A stretch of DNA of 64,000 bases, taken from assembly GCF_000626635.1 (NCBI RefSeq), contig NZ_CP007451.1:558001-622000 (forward strand), given 5' to 3'. The notes below the pieces were generated by a model. The model was not told where the DNA came from. It ran no database searches and worked only from the letters and a program-made list of their open reading frames with translations. The stretch is from Draconibacterium orientale (GTDB lineage Bacteria > Bacteroidota > Bacteroidia > Bacteroidales > Prolixibacteraceae). Below are positions 50,461 to 59,384 of the stretch, piece after piece. Every line of letters begins with the position of its first letter. Within the stretch, counting starts at the first letter, position 1. Both the position numbers and the translations under genes were made by a program.

Positions 50461-53400
50461 TTAAAATTTAAGATTTACACCAATCATATATGAACGTGGT
50501 GAAGGATAAAAACCTAAATCAATACCTGATACAAAAGGCTGCTCATTGCCGTATCCTACTTCAGGATCCATGCCTGAATAGTCGGTAAATGTAAACAGGT
50601 TACGTGCGGTAACATATAAACGTGCCTGTCCTAAAGGTATATTTGGCATCAATTTTTTGAAATCATATCCCAGCGTTACGTTTTGGATTTTGACAAAATC
50701 TCCGTCTTCAATATAAATTTCCGAGATATTGATTCTGTTCGTAGTGTTACCGGCAGTTAAGCGTGGCAGAAGATTGGAAGTACCTTCGCCATTCCACCGG
50801 GTTAAAATACGATCGGTGTAATTATGAAATTCGTTGTCGGCAAATGAGCGGTACGATTTCAAAATCTGATGACCGAATGCACCTTTGGCCGTAACGGCAA
50901 AATCTAACCCTTTGTATTCAAAGTTGATTCCAAATCCTATTCTAAAATCAGGATGAGGATTACCAATCATTGTTTTATCATCAGGAGTTACAGTATTATC
51001 ACCATTAGTGTCTAAGAAAATTACATCTCCAGGTTGTGGGTTTTCTTGCAGATAACCTTGTGTCCAGTTATCAATTTCTTCCTGGTTTTGGAATATTCCG
51101 GCTGTTTTGTAACCATAAAAATAACCTACAGGAAATCCGGTTTCAACGCGCCATACTGGATCCGTTCCCTGTGAAATTATACTTCCATCACTTTGTATAA
51201 ATCCGCTTGCATTACCCAATCGGGTAACTTCATTTTTATTTTCGGCGATGTTAAAATGTGCTCCATAGTTAAATTCACCAATGTGATCATTCCATCGCAA
51301 AGAAAGCTCGACCCCTTTGTTCACAATATCTCCACCATTATAATAAGGAGCCTGTGCTCCAAAAATTGCAGGCAACGGTTGACGAACTAACCAGTCTTTT
51401 GTTGTCTTTTTGTAATAGTCTAAAACCAACTGAAGTCGTGAATCCAAAAAATTTGCATCCACACCAACATTCAATTGTTCTGAAGTTTCCCAGCTAACAT
51501 CAGGATTAGGTAATATAGATGGATATCCCCCCAGCTGCATCACGTCTCTGTTACTGCCAAAGCGATAATTGTTGTCTTTATTGAATCCAACGAGTGCCAA
51601 ATACTGGAATGGATCGATTTGGGAATTACCATTTTGTCCCCAGCTGACTCTCAACTTCAGAAAATCTACAAAACCATTATCTTGAAGAAATCCTTCCTCT
51701 GTCATTACCCAGCCTGCTGAAACAGATGGAAAATAACCCCAACGATTTCCACTTGCAAAATTAGAAGAACCATCAGCTCTCATTACTAAGGTCAACAAGT
51801 ACTTTTCGGCATAGTCGTAATTTACCCTGCCAAAGAAAGAAGCAAGCTGCCCTCTGCTAAGCGGGCCGCCCGAAATACTAGTAACACCAGTAGTTAATCC
51901 ATCGGTATTGTTCAGGTAAGCATGCTCAAATCCAAGAAATGTTGGATTGGCGTTTGTTGCACTCATATTTGTTCCCAGGCCCCATTTCTCCATAGACTGT
52001 CCCACAAGAACGTCAATATTGTGATTGCCCGAATTAAACCTGTAATTCAAGGTATTTTCAAAGGTCCAGCTGTGTCCGTTTCCTGAAGACTGCGTGATGC
52101 GTCCGGGAGTTAAGGATACGTCTCCGGCCAAGTTGTATTCCGGCTGATAGCTGCGATAACTATTCCCGTTATACCGGTATCCATAACTGCTTCTGAATAT
52201 TAAGTTTCTTATCGGCTGAATTTCCAAATATGCATTACTGTTGATGTTATAGTTTCTGGACTCATTCATCCCTCTGTTTAGATGCATCTGTGCAATGGGA
52301 TTATAGATCCTTGATGATAATCCAACCAAACCCGAGGCTGCCAAATCATCAGAAGCATAATATTCTCCTTCACTATTATAAACGGGAACCAGTGGGCTTC
52401 CTACTAACAAGTTACGTACATCATTATAATACATTCCACCAATGGCAATACCGCCTTTTTTGCTGTAACTGTAATTGAAGGTTTGACCTACTTTTATTAT
52501 ATCCAGATCATTTTTCCTGTAAATTGTATGGTCGCTGTTTAACCTCACAGTGTACCTGTCGTAGTTAGGTTCAACCGGCTTACCCAAAACACCTTCCTGA
52601 GAAGCATAAGAGAAACCCATTGAAAAAACAGATTGCTCAGAACCACCGCTAATATTTACCGCATGGTTTTGTATTGGCGCATTTTTATTGTATGCCTCTT
52701 CTAACCAGTTGGTACCATTCCACTGCCCACTTTGTATTTTCTGATACAAATCGGGAATTGTACTTGCAAAGTCTATCGCATCTCTACCGGAAACAACTCT
52801 TTCTTCATTATAGATATCCATAAACTGCTGCGCATTGAGTGGCTGTTCCAGATTTTCAATTTGCTGAAATCCATAATAACCGTCATAGGCTACTTGCATA
52901 TCACCTCTGCGGCCCTGCTTTGTTGTAACCAAAATTACACCATTTGCAGCACGTGAACCGTAAATTGCAGCCGATGCAGCATCTTTAAGAATATCAATCG
53001 ACTCAATGTCGGCAGGACTCAGATTATTTATATCCCCACCTGCAACTCCATCAATTACATATAATGGCTGAGAGTTACCAATTGTACCCAGGCCACGAAT
53101 ATTTACTTTAAATCCTTCCCCAGGCATACCGGAATTCTGGACAATATTAACACCGGGAGCCTGGCCTTGAATTGCATCAAGCGCTTCACTTGTGCTTTGC
53201 TGAATGAGATCATCGGAACCAACATTAATATTGGCACCTGTGGTTAACTTTTTCTTTTGAACCCCATAACCAATTGCAACTACTTCTTCGATACCAATTG
53301 CCGCTTCTTCCATGGTAACATTAATCGTGTTTTGCCCATCGACCAAAATTTCCTGAGTTCTCATTCCTATAAAAGAAAATACAAGTGTAGCATCACCCGG

Positions 53401-53607
53401 AACATCTGAAAAAGAGTAACTTCCATCGGTGTTTGAAATAGTTCCCTCCATGGTGCCTTTTACAACAATGGTAACGCCCGGAAGCGGACTTCCGGAACCA
53501 TCAACTACAGTACCCCGTAAATTGACGTTTTGTCCATAACTCCAGAGAGTTAGGAGCATCATAGGCAGCATCATTAGTGCAACCTGAAATAATTTGCCTT
53601 TTTTCAT
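50461..53607 (-). CDS. susC: SusC/RagA-family TonB-dependent oligosaccharide transporter
   Basis: 1048 residues, typical of SusC. Signal peptide ending WSYGQ; carboxypeptidase-D-regulatory-like domain (VNLRGTVVDGSGSPLPGVTI, about 28-105); TonB-box-like EEVVAIGYG; plug domain with GQAPGVNIVQNSGMPGEG and DAASAAIYGSRAANGVILVT; then a 22-strand barrel ending in YMIGVNLKF with terminal Phe. It imports oligosaccharides across the outer membrane using TonB energy. First gene of the locus, preceded by an unusually long leader (about 508 nt). Confidence 0.96.
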   Translation of the reverse strand: MKKGKLFQVALMMLPMMLLTLWSYGQNVNLRGTVVDGSGSPLPGVTIVVKGTMEGTISNTDGSYSFSDVPGDATLVFSFIGMRTQEILVDGQNTINVTMEEAAIGIEEVVAIGYGVQKKKLTTGANINVGSDDLIQQSTSEALDAIQGQAPGVNIVQNSGMPGEGFKVNIRGLGTIGNSQPLYVIDGVAGGDINNLSPADIESIDILKDAASAAIYGSRAANGVILVTTKQGRRGDMQVAYDGYYGFQQIENLEQPLNAQQFMDIYNEERVVSGRDAIDFASTIPDLYQKIQSGQWNGTNWLEEAYNKNAPIQNHAVNISGGSEQSVFSMGFSYASQEGVLGKPVEPNYDRYTVRLNSDHTIYRKNDLDIIKVGQTFNYSYSKKGGIAIGGMYYNDVRNLLVGSPLVPVYNSEGEYYASDDLAASGLVGLSSRIYNPIAQMHLNRGMNESRNYNINSNAYLEIQPIRNLIFRSSYGYRYNGNSYRSYQPEYNLAGDVSLTPGRITQSSGNGHSWTFENTLNYRFNSGNHNIDVLVGQSMEKWGLGTNMSATNANPTFLGFEHAYLNNTDGLTTGVTSISGGPLSRGQLASFFGRVNYDYAEKYLLTLVMRADGSSNFASGNRWGYFPSVSAGWVMTEEGFLQDNGFVDFLKLRVSWGQNGNSQIDPFQYLALVGFNKDNNYRFGSNRDVMQLGGYPSILPNPDVSWETSEQLNVGVDANFLDSRLQLVLDYYKKTTKDWLVRQPLPAIFGAQAPYYNGGDIVNKGVELSLRWNDHIGEFNYGAHFNIAENKNEVTRLGNASGFIQSDGSIISQGTDPVWRVETGFPVGYFYGYKTAGIFQNQEEIDNWTQGYLQENPQPGDVIFLDTNGDNTVTPDDKTMIGNPHPDFRIGFGINFEYKGLDFAVTAKGAFGHQILKSYRSFADNEFHNYTDRILTRWNGEGTSNLLPRLTAGNTTNRINISEIYIEDGDFVKIQNVTLGYDFKKLMPNIPLGQARLYVTARNLFTFTDYSGMDPEVGYGNEQPFVSGIDLGFYPSPRSYMIGVNLKF

Positions 53608-54115
53608 AAATAAATAGTTTTGATTAATAAATTTGAATTAAATCCAAGAAGATAGCGGTTATTTATACAGGCGGAATACACCCTAAAATAGCCCCAAGCT
53701 CTTAGTTATATTTTCATTCATTCTGAGTTTTATCTGACGATAGGAGTCTAAACATCACCAACACTGCATCGTACGTTCAACTAAACCTTTTTAAACTTCG
53801 GTGCTTAATGAAATTTCCGGAAAAACAGGAGTAATAAATTTGATGCAAAAAGATTAAAACCCCGATTTTTCATTCTACTTCGTTAAACACGCATAATTTG
53901 CACAATGGTTGTGTTATAATATGCTTAACACCCCTAACAGAACAAATCAGGTGAACGACAATATGAACGAATTAAATTTACAGCCAGGTATCACTTGTCC
54001 TTCTTTATTGAATAACCGGAAATCACAAGCGAAATTTGTATTTTGAGAAAATACGGTTAATGATAATAGTTTTTTACAGTCCATTCTTTCAAGTTTGATA
54101 AATCGTTTGTTAGTA
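53608..54115 (-). other. Long untranslated leader of susC (inferred)
   Basis: If transcription starts just after the -7 box at 54128-54121, the susC mRNA has a leader of about 508 nt, much longer than the inferred ~95 and ~190 nt leaders of the two sister promoters. It contains one 45-codon ATG frame (54084-53947, MDCKKLLSLTVFSQ...) without recognisable homology, and an interrupted stem (GTTAA/GCATA/CACAA at 53882-53905 with TTGTG/TATGC/TTAAC at 53909-53929, as read on the plus strand). No known riboswitch was recognised. Confidence 0.4.
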
Positions 54116-54120
54116 ATTGT

Positions 54121-54190
54121 CAAAACTACATTATCAGTGTAAATCCGACTTATAATTTTAGATATTTTAGTTTTAAGTTTAGATAAATTT
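54121..54190 (-). promoter_or_regulatory. susC: Candidate activator-dependent promoter of susCD
   Basis: Minus-strand half-sites TTTATCTAAACTT (plus AGATA at 54181-54185) and TATCTAAAATTAT (plus AGATA at 54160-54164), 21 bp apart. Exactly 31 nt downstream is TAGTTTTG (54128-54121), a perfect TAnnTTTG -7 box. This is the best conserved of the three copies. It is far (about 510 nt) from the susC ATG, while the divergent GH9 gene starts 365 bp on the other side. Confidence 0.7.
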
Positions 54191-54457
54191 GACTGCTGGC
54201 AGTGTATCAAAACAGCATTTAGGCCTCTCATTAAGAAATGCTATTTGCGCTTCCATTCCTGTAAACCCGCCAACCAGGCATCTTTTACCAATAAACCATA
54301 AACAACTGTACCACTGACAACTAACCACCTCTAAAAAGTTGTATTTTGCGCCTATTTGTAACAACTACAATATAAATTATCAATTCAAAACATATGATCT
54401 GTTTTTATTTATATACAATATAGTTACCTCGATTCATTTTTAGTTTCGACGCCCCTT

Positions 54458-54488
54458 ATTGTACTATTTACAATTTTTTATAAATTTG
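54458..54488 (+). promoter_or_regulatory. Candidate promoter of the GH9 unit
   Basis: TAAATTTG (54481-54488) is an exact TAnnTTTG -7 box; ATTG (54458-54461) lies 19 bp upstream as a partial TTTG -33 element. The start codon is about 57 nt downstream of the presumed start point. No TATCTAAAAT direct repeat with 31-nt spacing is present here, so the divergent unit appears to be under different control. Confidence 0.45.
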
Positions 54489-54549
54489 TTAAGCAGAACA
54501 AATAATAAATCTGTTTAGTGTAAAAAACCAATAACCTAAAATCTGAATT

Positions 54550-57066
54550 ATGAAGAAACTTTCTTTCCTATTTTGTTTTCTGGTAGTATTTACGATTACG
54601 AACCTCAACGCGCAGGAATTTAAACTTATTTCATCCGGTTATTTTCAAAACCAGGGAGTTGATGTAATGGCTTTCGATGATATTTATCCGGAAGGCCACC
54701 AGGGCGGCGTATCGCTTATTATGCACGGAAACCGGATTGCCACAAATGGCGACATCCGACTGGAGCCTATGCCCGGACAATGGCAGCCGGTGCCGAAACA
54801 ACACGACCGCGTTACGAACCAGGAAAAAAATACAATTACTGCACAGTTGAGTTTCCCCGACTCATCGCGCCACATTACCGGATTTAATCCAATGGTTTAC
54901 CCCGATTTACAAATCAACTACACGGTAAATGTTGAAGGCAAAGGCGGTTCTGTTATCGTTACCGTTGACCTGGAGCAGCCCGTTCCGCAAAACTACCTGG
55001 GGAAAGTGGGTTTTAATATGGAATTGTTTCCGGGAGCATTATTCGGAAAGCCCTGGATTATGGACGATAAAACCGGAATTTTCCCTATGCAAGCCAACGG
55101 ACCAACCCGTTACGAGCCATCGAACTTTAAACATCCGGGCAATTTTAATCCTGATGGAAAAGCCTCGGCAGAACACCTTGCCGGCGAAGGATACAGCCCG
55201 ATTATTGCCGATGACATTGTTGCTGAGCCTTATGCTCAGGGGCACCACTTTGTGGTACGCCCCGATGATCCTTACGGGAAATTCGGCATTACAAGTGAGG
55301 GAGCGGCCTTAAAGCTCTACGACGGTCGTATGAATCACAACAACGGCTGGTTTGTGGTTCGCAGCGAAATTCCCGCAGGAAAAACAACAGCCGCCATAAA
55401 ATGGATCATTACACCCAATGTTGTTGAAGACTGGCAGTACACACCTGTGGTTCAAACTTCGCAAATTGGCTACACCTGCAATCAACAAAAAACAGCTGTT
55501 ATTGAGCTCGATAAACGCACTGAAAAAACAGAAATTCCGGTGCTGTTTAAAATTACGGCTTCGGAAGAAGAAGAAGTACTCAGTAAACCCGGTGAAGAAT
55601 GGGGACAGTTTCTGCGTTATAATTACCTGAAATTCGATTTCTCGGAAATAGATGCTCCGGGACTTTACCAGGTGCGTTACGGCAATGCTGCTTCTCCGGT
55701 TTTTCGGATTGATGATGCGGTTTACGACCGCGGGGTTTGGCAGCCTGTTCTGGAATATTTTCTGCCCGTTCAGATGTGTCATATGCGGGTAAATGAAAAA
55801 TACCGTGTTTGGCACGACGACTGCCACATGGACGATGCACGAATGGCACCGGTTAATTTTAACCACATCGATGGTTATGTGCAGGGAGCGTCAACTTTAA
55901 CTGATTATGCACCCGGCGACGTTGTTCCGGGATTAAATATTGGTGGCTGGCACGATGCCGGCGACTTCGATCTGCGTGTAGAATCGCAGGCTGGCGAAGC
56001 TTATATTCTGGCACTGGCTTACGAAGCATTTGGGGTGGATTATGATGTAACTTCTATCGATCAGCAAAAGCGAATTACTGAAATCCACCAGCCCGATGGG
56101 AAAGCCGACATTTTACAACAGATAGAAAACGGCGCACTTACCGTAATTGGCGGATACCGGGCTTTGGGCCGTCTTTACCGCGGTATTATCTGCAACAACC
56201 TACGGCAATATGTTATGCTGGGCGATGCGGCGGCAATGACCGACAACGAGCCGGGCAACGACGACGACCGCTGGGTGTTTACCGAAGACAATCCATACCG
56301 CGAATTAACCACTGCCGCACAAATGGCTGCTACAGCGCGAGTGCTGAAAGGATTTAACGATACGCTCAGCACACAGGCCCTTGATTGTGCCAAAACCTTA
56401 TTTGAGGTTACTGATGCCAACGGACGTTCCAAAGCAGCCAAAATACACGCCGCCACCGAACTATACCTTACCACCGGCGATGACCTGTACAAAAATTACC
56501 TGCTTTCCGAAACCGAATTTATTACACAAGCAATAGGATTTGTTGGCTGGTACATTGGCCGCGCCGAGAAAAAGATCAACGATCCTGATTTTACCAAAGC
56601 AATCAGGGAAGCCATGAGTGGCCTCAACGAACAAATTAAAAAGCAAGGTGCCGAAACGCCTTACGGAATCCCTTATCGCCCGCGTATCTGGGGAGCAGGA
56701 TGGGATATCCAGTCCTTCGGTTTCAAGCAATACTTTTTACACACGGCCTACCCCGATATTTTTAGCCCGGAATACATTTATAATGCGCTGAATTTTATTT
56801 TAGGATGCCATCCGGGTTCCAACACTTCGTCGTTTGCTTCGGGAATTGGTGCGCGCTCGGCAACTGTTGGTTATGGTTTAAATCGTGCCGACTGGTCGTA
56901 CATTCCGGGTGGCGTTGTGTCGGGTACGGCACTTATTCGCCCCGATTTCCCTGAACTGCTGGAGTTTCCATACCTGTGGCAACAGGTTGAATATGTGCTT
57001 GGCGGCGGCTCGTCGCATTATATGTTTTTGGCTTTGGCTGCTCAACAACTTCTGAAAGAAGAATAA
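54550..57066 (+). CDS. GH9 glycoside hydrolase (cellulase family)
   Basis: 838 residues, signal peptide ending TNLNAQ. The N-terminal ~290 residues form an extra beta-rich region of a type often attached to Bacteroidota GH9 (FQNQGVDVMAFDDIYPEGHQ). A cellulase N-terminal Ig-like domain follows (about 300-395, QTSQIGYTCNQQKTAVIELD), then the (alpha/alpha)6 barrel with catalytic base Asp in NIGGWHDAGDFDLR, FILGCHPGSNTSS, and acid Glu in QVEYVLGGGSSHYMF. The activity could be endo- or exo-beta-1,4-glucanase or a glucosidase on mixed-linkage or xyloglucan chains. Transcribed divergently from susCD, 57 bp ahead of the next gene. Confidence 0.87.
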   Translation: MKKLSFLFCFLVVFTITNLNAQEFKLISSGYFQNQGVDVMAFDDIYPEGHQGGVSLIMHGNRIATNGDIRLEPMPGQWQPVPKQHDRVTNQEKNTITAQLSFPDSSRHITGFNPMVYPDLQINYTVNVEGKGGSVIVTVDLEQPVPQNYLGKVGFNMELFPGALFGKPWIMDDKTGIFPMQANGPTRYEPSNFKHPGNFNPDGKASAEHLAGEGYSPIIADDIVAEPYAQGHHFVVRPDDPYGKFGITSEGAALKLYDGRMNHNNGWFVVRSEIPAGKTTAAIKWIITPNVVEDWQYTPVVQTSQIGYTCNQQKTAVIELDKRTEKTEIPVLFKITASEEEEVLSKPGEEWGQFLRYNYLKFDFSEIDAPGLYQVRYGNAASPVFRIDDAVYDRGVWQPVLEYFLPVQMCHMRVNEKYRVWHDDCHMDDARMAPVNFNHIDGYVQGASTLTDYAPGDVVPGLNIGGWHDAGDFDLRVESQAGEAYILALAYEAFGVDYDVTSIDQQKRITEIHQPDGKADILQQIENGALTVIGGYRALGRLYRGIICNNLRQYVMLGDAAAMTDNEPGNDDDRWVFTEDNPYRELTTAAQMAATARVLKGFNDTLSTQALDCAKTLFEVTDANGRSKAAKIHAATELYLTTGDDLYKNYLLSETEFITQAIGFVGWYIGRAEKKINDPDFTKAIREAMSGLNEQIKKQGAETPYGIPYRPRIWGAGWDIQSFGFKQYFLHTAYPDIFSPEYIYNALNFILGCHPGSNTSSFASGIGARSATVGYGLNRADWSYIPGGVVSGTALIRPDFPELLEFPYLWQQVEYVLGGGSSHYMFLALAAQQLLKEE

Positions 57067-57123
57067 GCTGAAAATAACATGGATGCTAAAAAGCTCCGCA
57101 TTTAAAACCAATAAAAACCTATT

Positions 57124-59004
57124 ATGAAACGAATTATTATTTTACTTGTACTCGCCGGTGTTACACTGTTTTCGCAAGCCGGGAACTACAAAAATTATAA
57201 AGTGTCGGTGTATGTCAGGGCTTACGAGGTAGAAAAAATGAAAGACCTGAACTGGCTCGACTCCACCTGGACCATCATTTCGAACCAGGTAAAAATCGAT
57301 AAAATTTACCTGGAAACTCATCGCGATTTACTAATCGTTCCTGATGAAACACTGGAGCAGGCAAAGCAATATTTTTTGGATAAAGGTCTGGAAGTTGGAG
57401 GAGGAATTACCTACACCATCGACGAATCGAACAATTTTGAAACCTTTTGCTATTCCAATCCTGAACACCGGGAAATTGTGCAACAAATTGCCGAACACAC
57501 TGCCCGTCATTTTGACGATTTTATTCTCGACGATTTCTTTTTTACCAGCTGTAAATCCGATATCGAGATTGAAGCCAAAGGCGACATGAGCTGGACGGAG
57601 TACCGCACAAAACTAATGACTAAAGCCGGAAAAGAACTGGTTCTGGAACCGGCTAAAAAAGTGAATCCCAATGTAAAAGTGATCATCAAATACCCCAATT
57701 GGTACGATCATTTTCAGGGGCTTGGGTTTGACCTGCAAAACGGGGCACACCTGTTTGATGGAGTGTGGACAGGCACAGAAACACGCGATCCGTCGTATGC
57801 ACAACATCTGCAAAACTACCTGAGCTACAACATTATTCGCTATTTCGACAACTTACGCCCGGGCTACAACTTTGGTGGATGGGTTGATGCCGGCGGCTCG
57901 AACATGGGAATGGACCGCTACGCCGAACAACTCTGGCTTACGATGTTTGCCAAAGCACCGGAAATTATGTTGTTTGCCTACAATCAACTAACCGACGTGC
58001 AACTGCGTCCCGAAATTCACCGAAAACAGTGGCAAGGTACGGGCACCAGTTTTGATTACGACGAAATGATGAAACCCATTCAGTTGCCCGATGGTAAAAC
58101 CGTAACACCATCGACCATAGCCCGTGTGGCCGCTGTAGCTTTGGAACAAGCTGATGAAGTTGTTGGCCAACTGGGTAAGCCAATCGGGATTAAATCATAC
58201 AAACCTTATCATTCTCTGGGCGACGATTTCCTGCAAAATTACCTCGGAATGATTGGCCTGCCTATGGATATGTACTCCGAATTTCCGGAAGACCAGAAAG
58301 TAATACTGCTTACTGAACAAGCCAAATACGATAGCGATATTGTAAGCCAAATGAAAAAGCAGTTGCAAAAAGGCGGCGATGTAGTAATTACCAGCAGCTT
58401 GTTAAAAGCCATAGAAAACGACATTGCCGACATTGCCGAGTTGCGTGCAGGCGATAAGAACGCACTTATTAACGATTTTGGCTTCTTCGGAAAAACCGAA
58501 AAAGACATCCTGATTCCTCAGGTGCTGTATCAAACCAACGATGCCTGGGAAATTGTTAGTGCCGGACGTCCGCTGACAAATGGTGTTAGCGGTTATCCAA
58601 TGCTGCTTCGCACGCAATATTCTAAAGGAAACCTGTATGTGATAACTATTCCCGACGATTTTGGAAACCTTTACGATTTGCCCGATGGTGTTTTGAATAT
58701 ATTTCGCCAGATTATGAGCAAAGATTTGGGAATGTACATTGAAGGACCGGCCAAAGTAAGCCTTTTTGTTTACGACAATGATACATTTATAATTGAGTCG
58801 TTTTTGGATGAACCTGTAACCATTCAACTGGTTAGCACCGAAGATCTTTCCGCCATCTCCGATATTTCCGAAGGAGTTACGATTGAAAAACTCCCCGAAG
58901 AAATACCAAGCTTCTTTAGCCGCCGGATGAGAGATGCTGAAAAAACCAGCAAATTCAGTATTACTTTAATGCCGCATTCGTACCGGGTTTTTAAGAAAGA
59001 TTGA
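57124..59004 (+). CDS. Secreted putative glycosidase of unrecognised family (TIM barrel, Rossmann-like, beta-sandwich)
   Basis: 626 residues, signal peptide MKRIIILLVLAGVTLFSQAG. I do not recognise the family. Residues about 25-330 look like a (beta/alpha)8 barrel: VSVYVRAYEV on strand 1, KIYLETHRDLLI, LEVGGGITYTID, an acidic strand-4 motif DDFILDDFFFTSC (candidate catalytic Asp), VKVIIKYPNWYDHF, FDGVWTGTETRD and IMLFAYNQL. Residues about 385-520 (KVILLTEQAKYDSDIVSQMK, GGDVVITSSLL) resemble the Rossmann/glutamine-amidotransferase-like domain of three-domain glycosidases such as GH42, and the last ~80 residues are a beta-sandwich. Co-directional with GH9, 57 bp after it. A hydrolytic role on the same polysaccharide is inference. 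Confidence 0.7.
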   Translation: MKRIIILLVLAGVTLFSQAGNYKNYKVSVYVRAYEVEKMKDLNWLDSTWTIISNQVKIDKIYLETHRDLLIVPDETLEQAKQYFLDKGLEVGGGITYTIDESNNFETFCYSNPEHREIVQQIAEHTARHFDDFILDDFFFTSCKSDIEIEAKGDMSWTEYRTKLMTKAGKELVLEPAKKVNPNVKVIIKYPNWYDHFQGLGFDLQNGAHLFDGVWTGTETRDPSYAQHLQNYLSYNIIRYFDNLRPGYNFGGWVDAGGSNMGMDRYAEQLWLTMFAKAPEIMLFAYNQLTDVQLRPEIHRKQWQGTGTSFDYDEMMKPIQLPDGKTVTPSTIARVAAVALEQADEVVGQLGKPIGIKSYKPYHSLGDDFLQNYLGMIGLPMDMYSEFPEDQKVILLTEQAKYDSDIVSQMKKQLQKGGDVVITSSLLKAIENDIADIAELRAGDKNALINDFGFFGKTEKDILIPQVLYQTNDAWEIVSAGRPLTNGVSGYPMLLRTQYSKGNLYVITIPDDFGNLYDLPDGVLNIFRQIMSKDLGMYIEGPAKVSLFVYDNDTFIIESFLDEPVTIQLVSTEDLSAISDISEGVTIEKLPEEIPSFFSRRMRDAEKTSKFSITLMPHSYRVFKKD

Positions 59005-59086
59005 AGTTTAGAACAAAAGAAAAAAGACTAGACATACAAATGTTTCTTGCTATTTGCAATGGAGCAGAATTTAACGAGTTTCACAT

Positions 59087-59118
59087 AGGAGGGGCTGGCT
59101 TGTGACTATGCCTCTCCT
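59087..59118 (+). other. Imperfect hairpin after the GH9 unit
   Basis: AGGAGGGGC (59087-59095) can pair with GCCTCTCCT (59110-59118) with one mismatch. It lies 83 bp after the plus-strand stop codon and may be its 3' end, but no U-tract follows directly. The remaining bases 59005-59288 hold nothing else I can identify. Confidence 0.3.
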
Positions 59119-59288
59119 CTCAAAGCTCGCTCACCGCCAATATCATCATTGTAATCCTTCAGCCAACGAGAAAGAATTTTTTTCTATTTTTACATTTCGC
59201 TGAACAACAATGACTTGCCTCGAATAAAAACTTAAATAGTTAATGACAAAAACATTGCGTAAAGACACATTCATTTCAGCACTGGCTT

Positions 59289-59337
59289 AAAAAAAACAGT
59301 ATTGGCAATAATGATGGTTAATCAAATGCCAATACTG
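59289..59337 (-). terminator. Strong intrinsic terminator of the MFS unit
   Basis: Perfect 11-bp inverted repeat CAGTATTGGCA (59297-59307) / TGCCAATACTG (59327-59337) with a 19-nt loop. On the minus strand it is followed by eight U (GTTTTTTTTAAG). It is about 50 bp after the MFS stop codon and also insulates it from the convergent GH9 unit. Confidence 0.88.
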
Positions 59338-59384
59338 AAGTAATACTAACTAAACTAATCAAACTATTTAAGTCAAGTATTTTT

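Noticed and set aside
53947-54231. 94-codon minus-strand open frame upstream of susC
   Set aside because: It overlaps the predicted operator and -7 box, starts upstream of the inferred transcript start, and shows no recognisable domain; only its internal 45-codon part could be a leader peptide.
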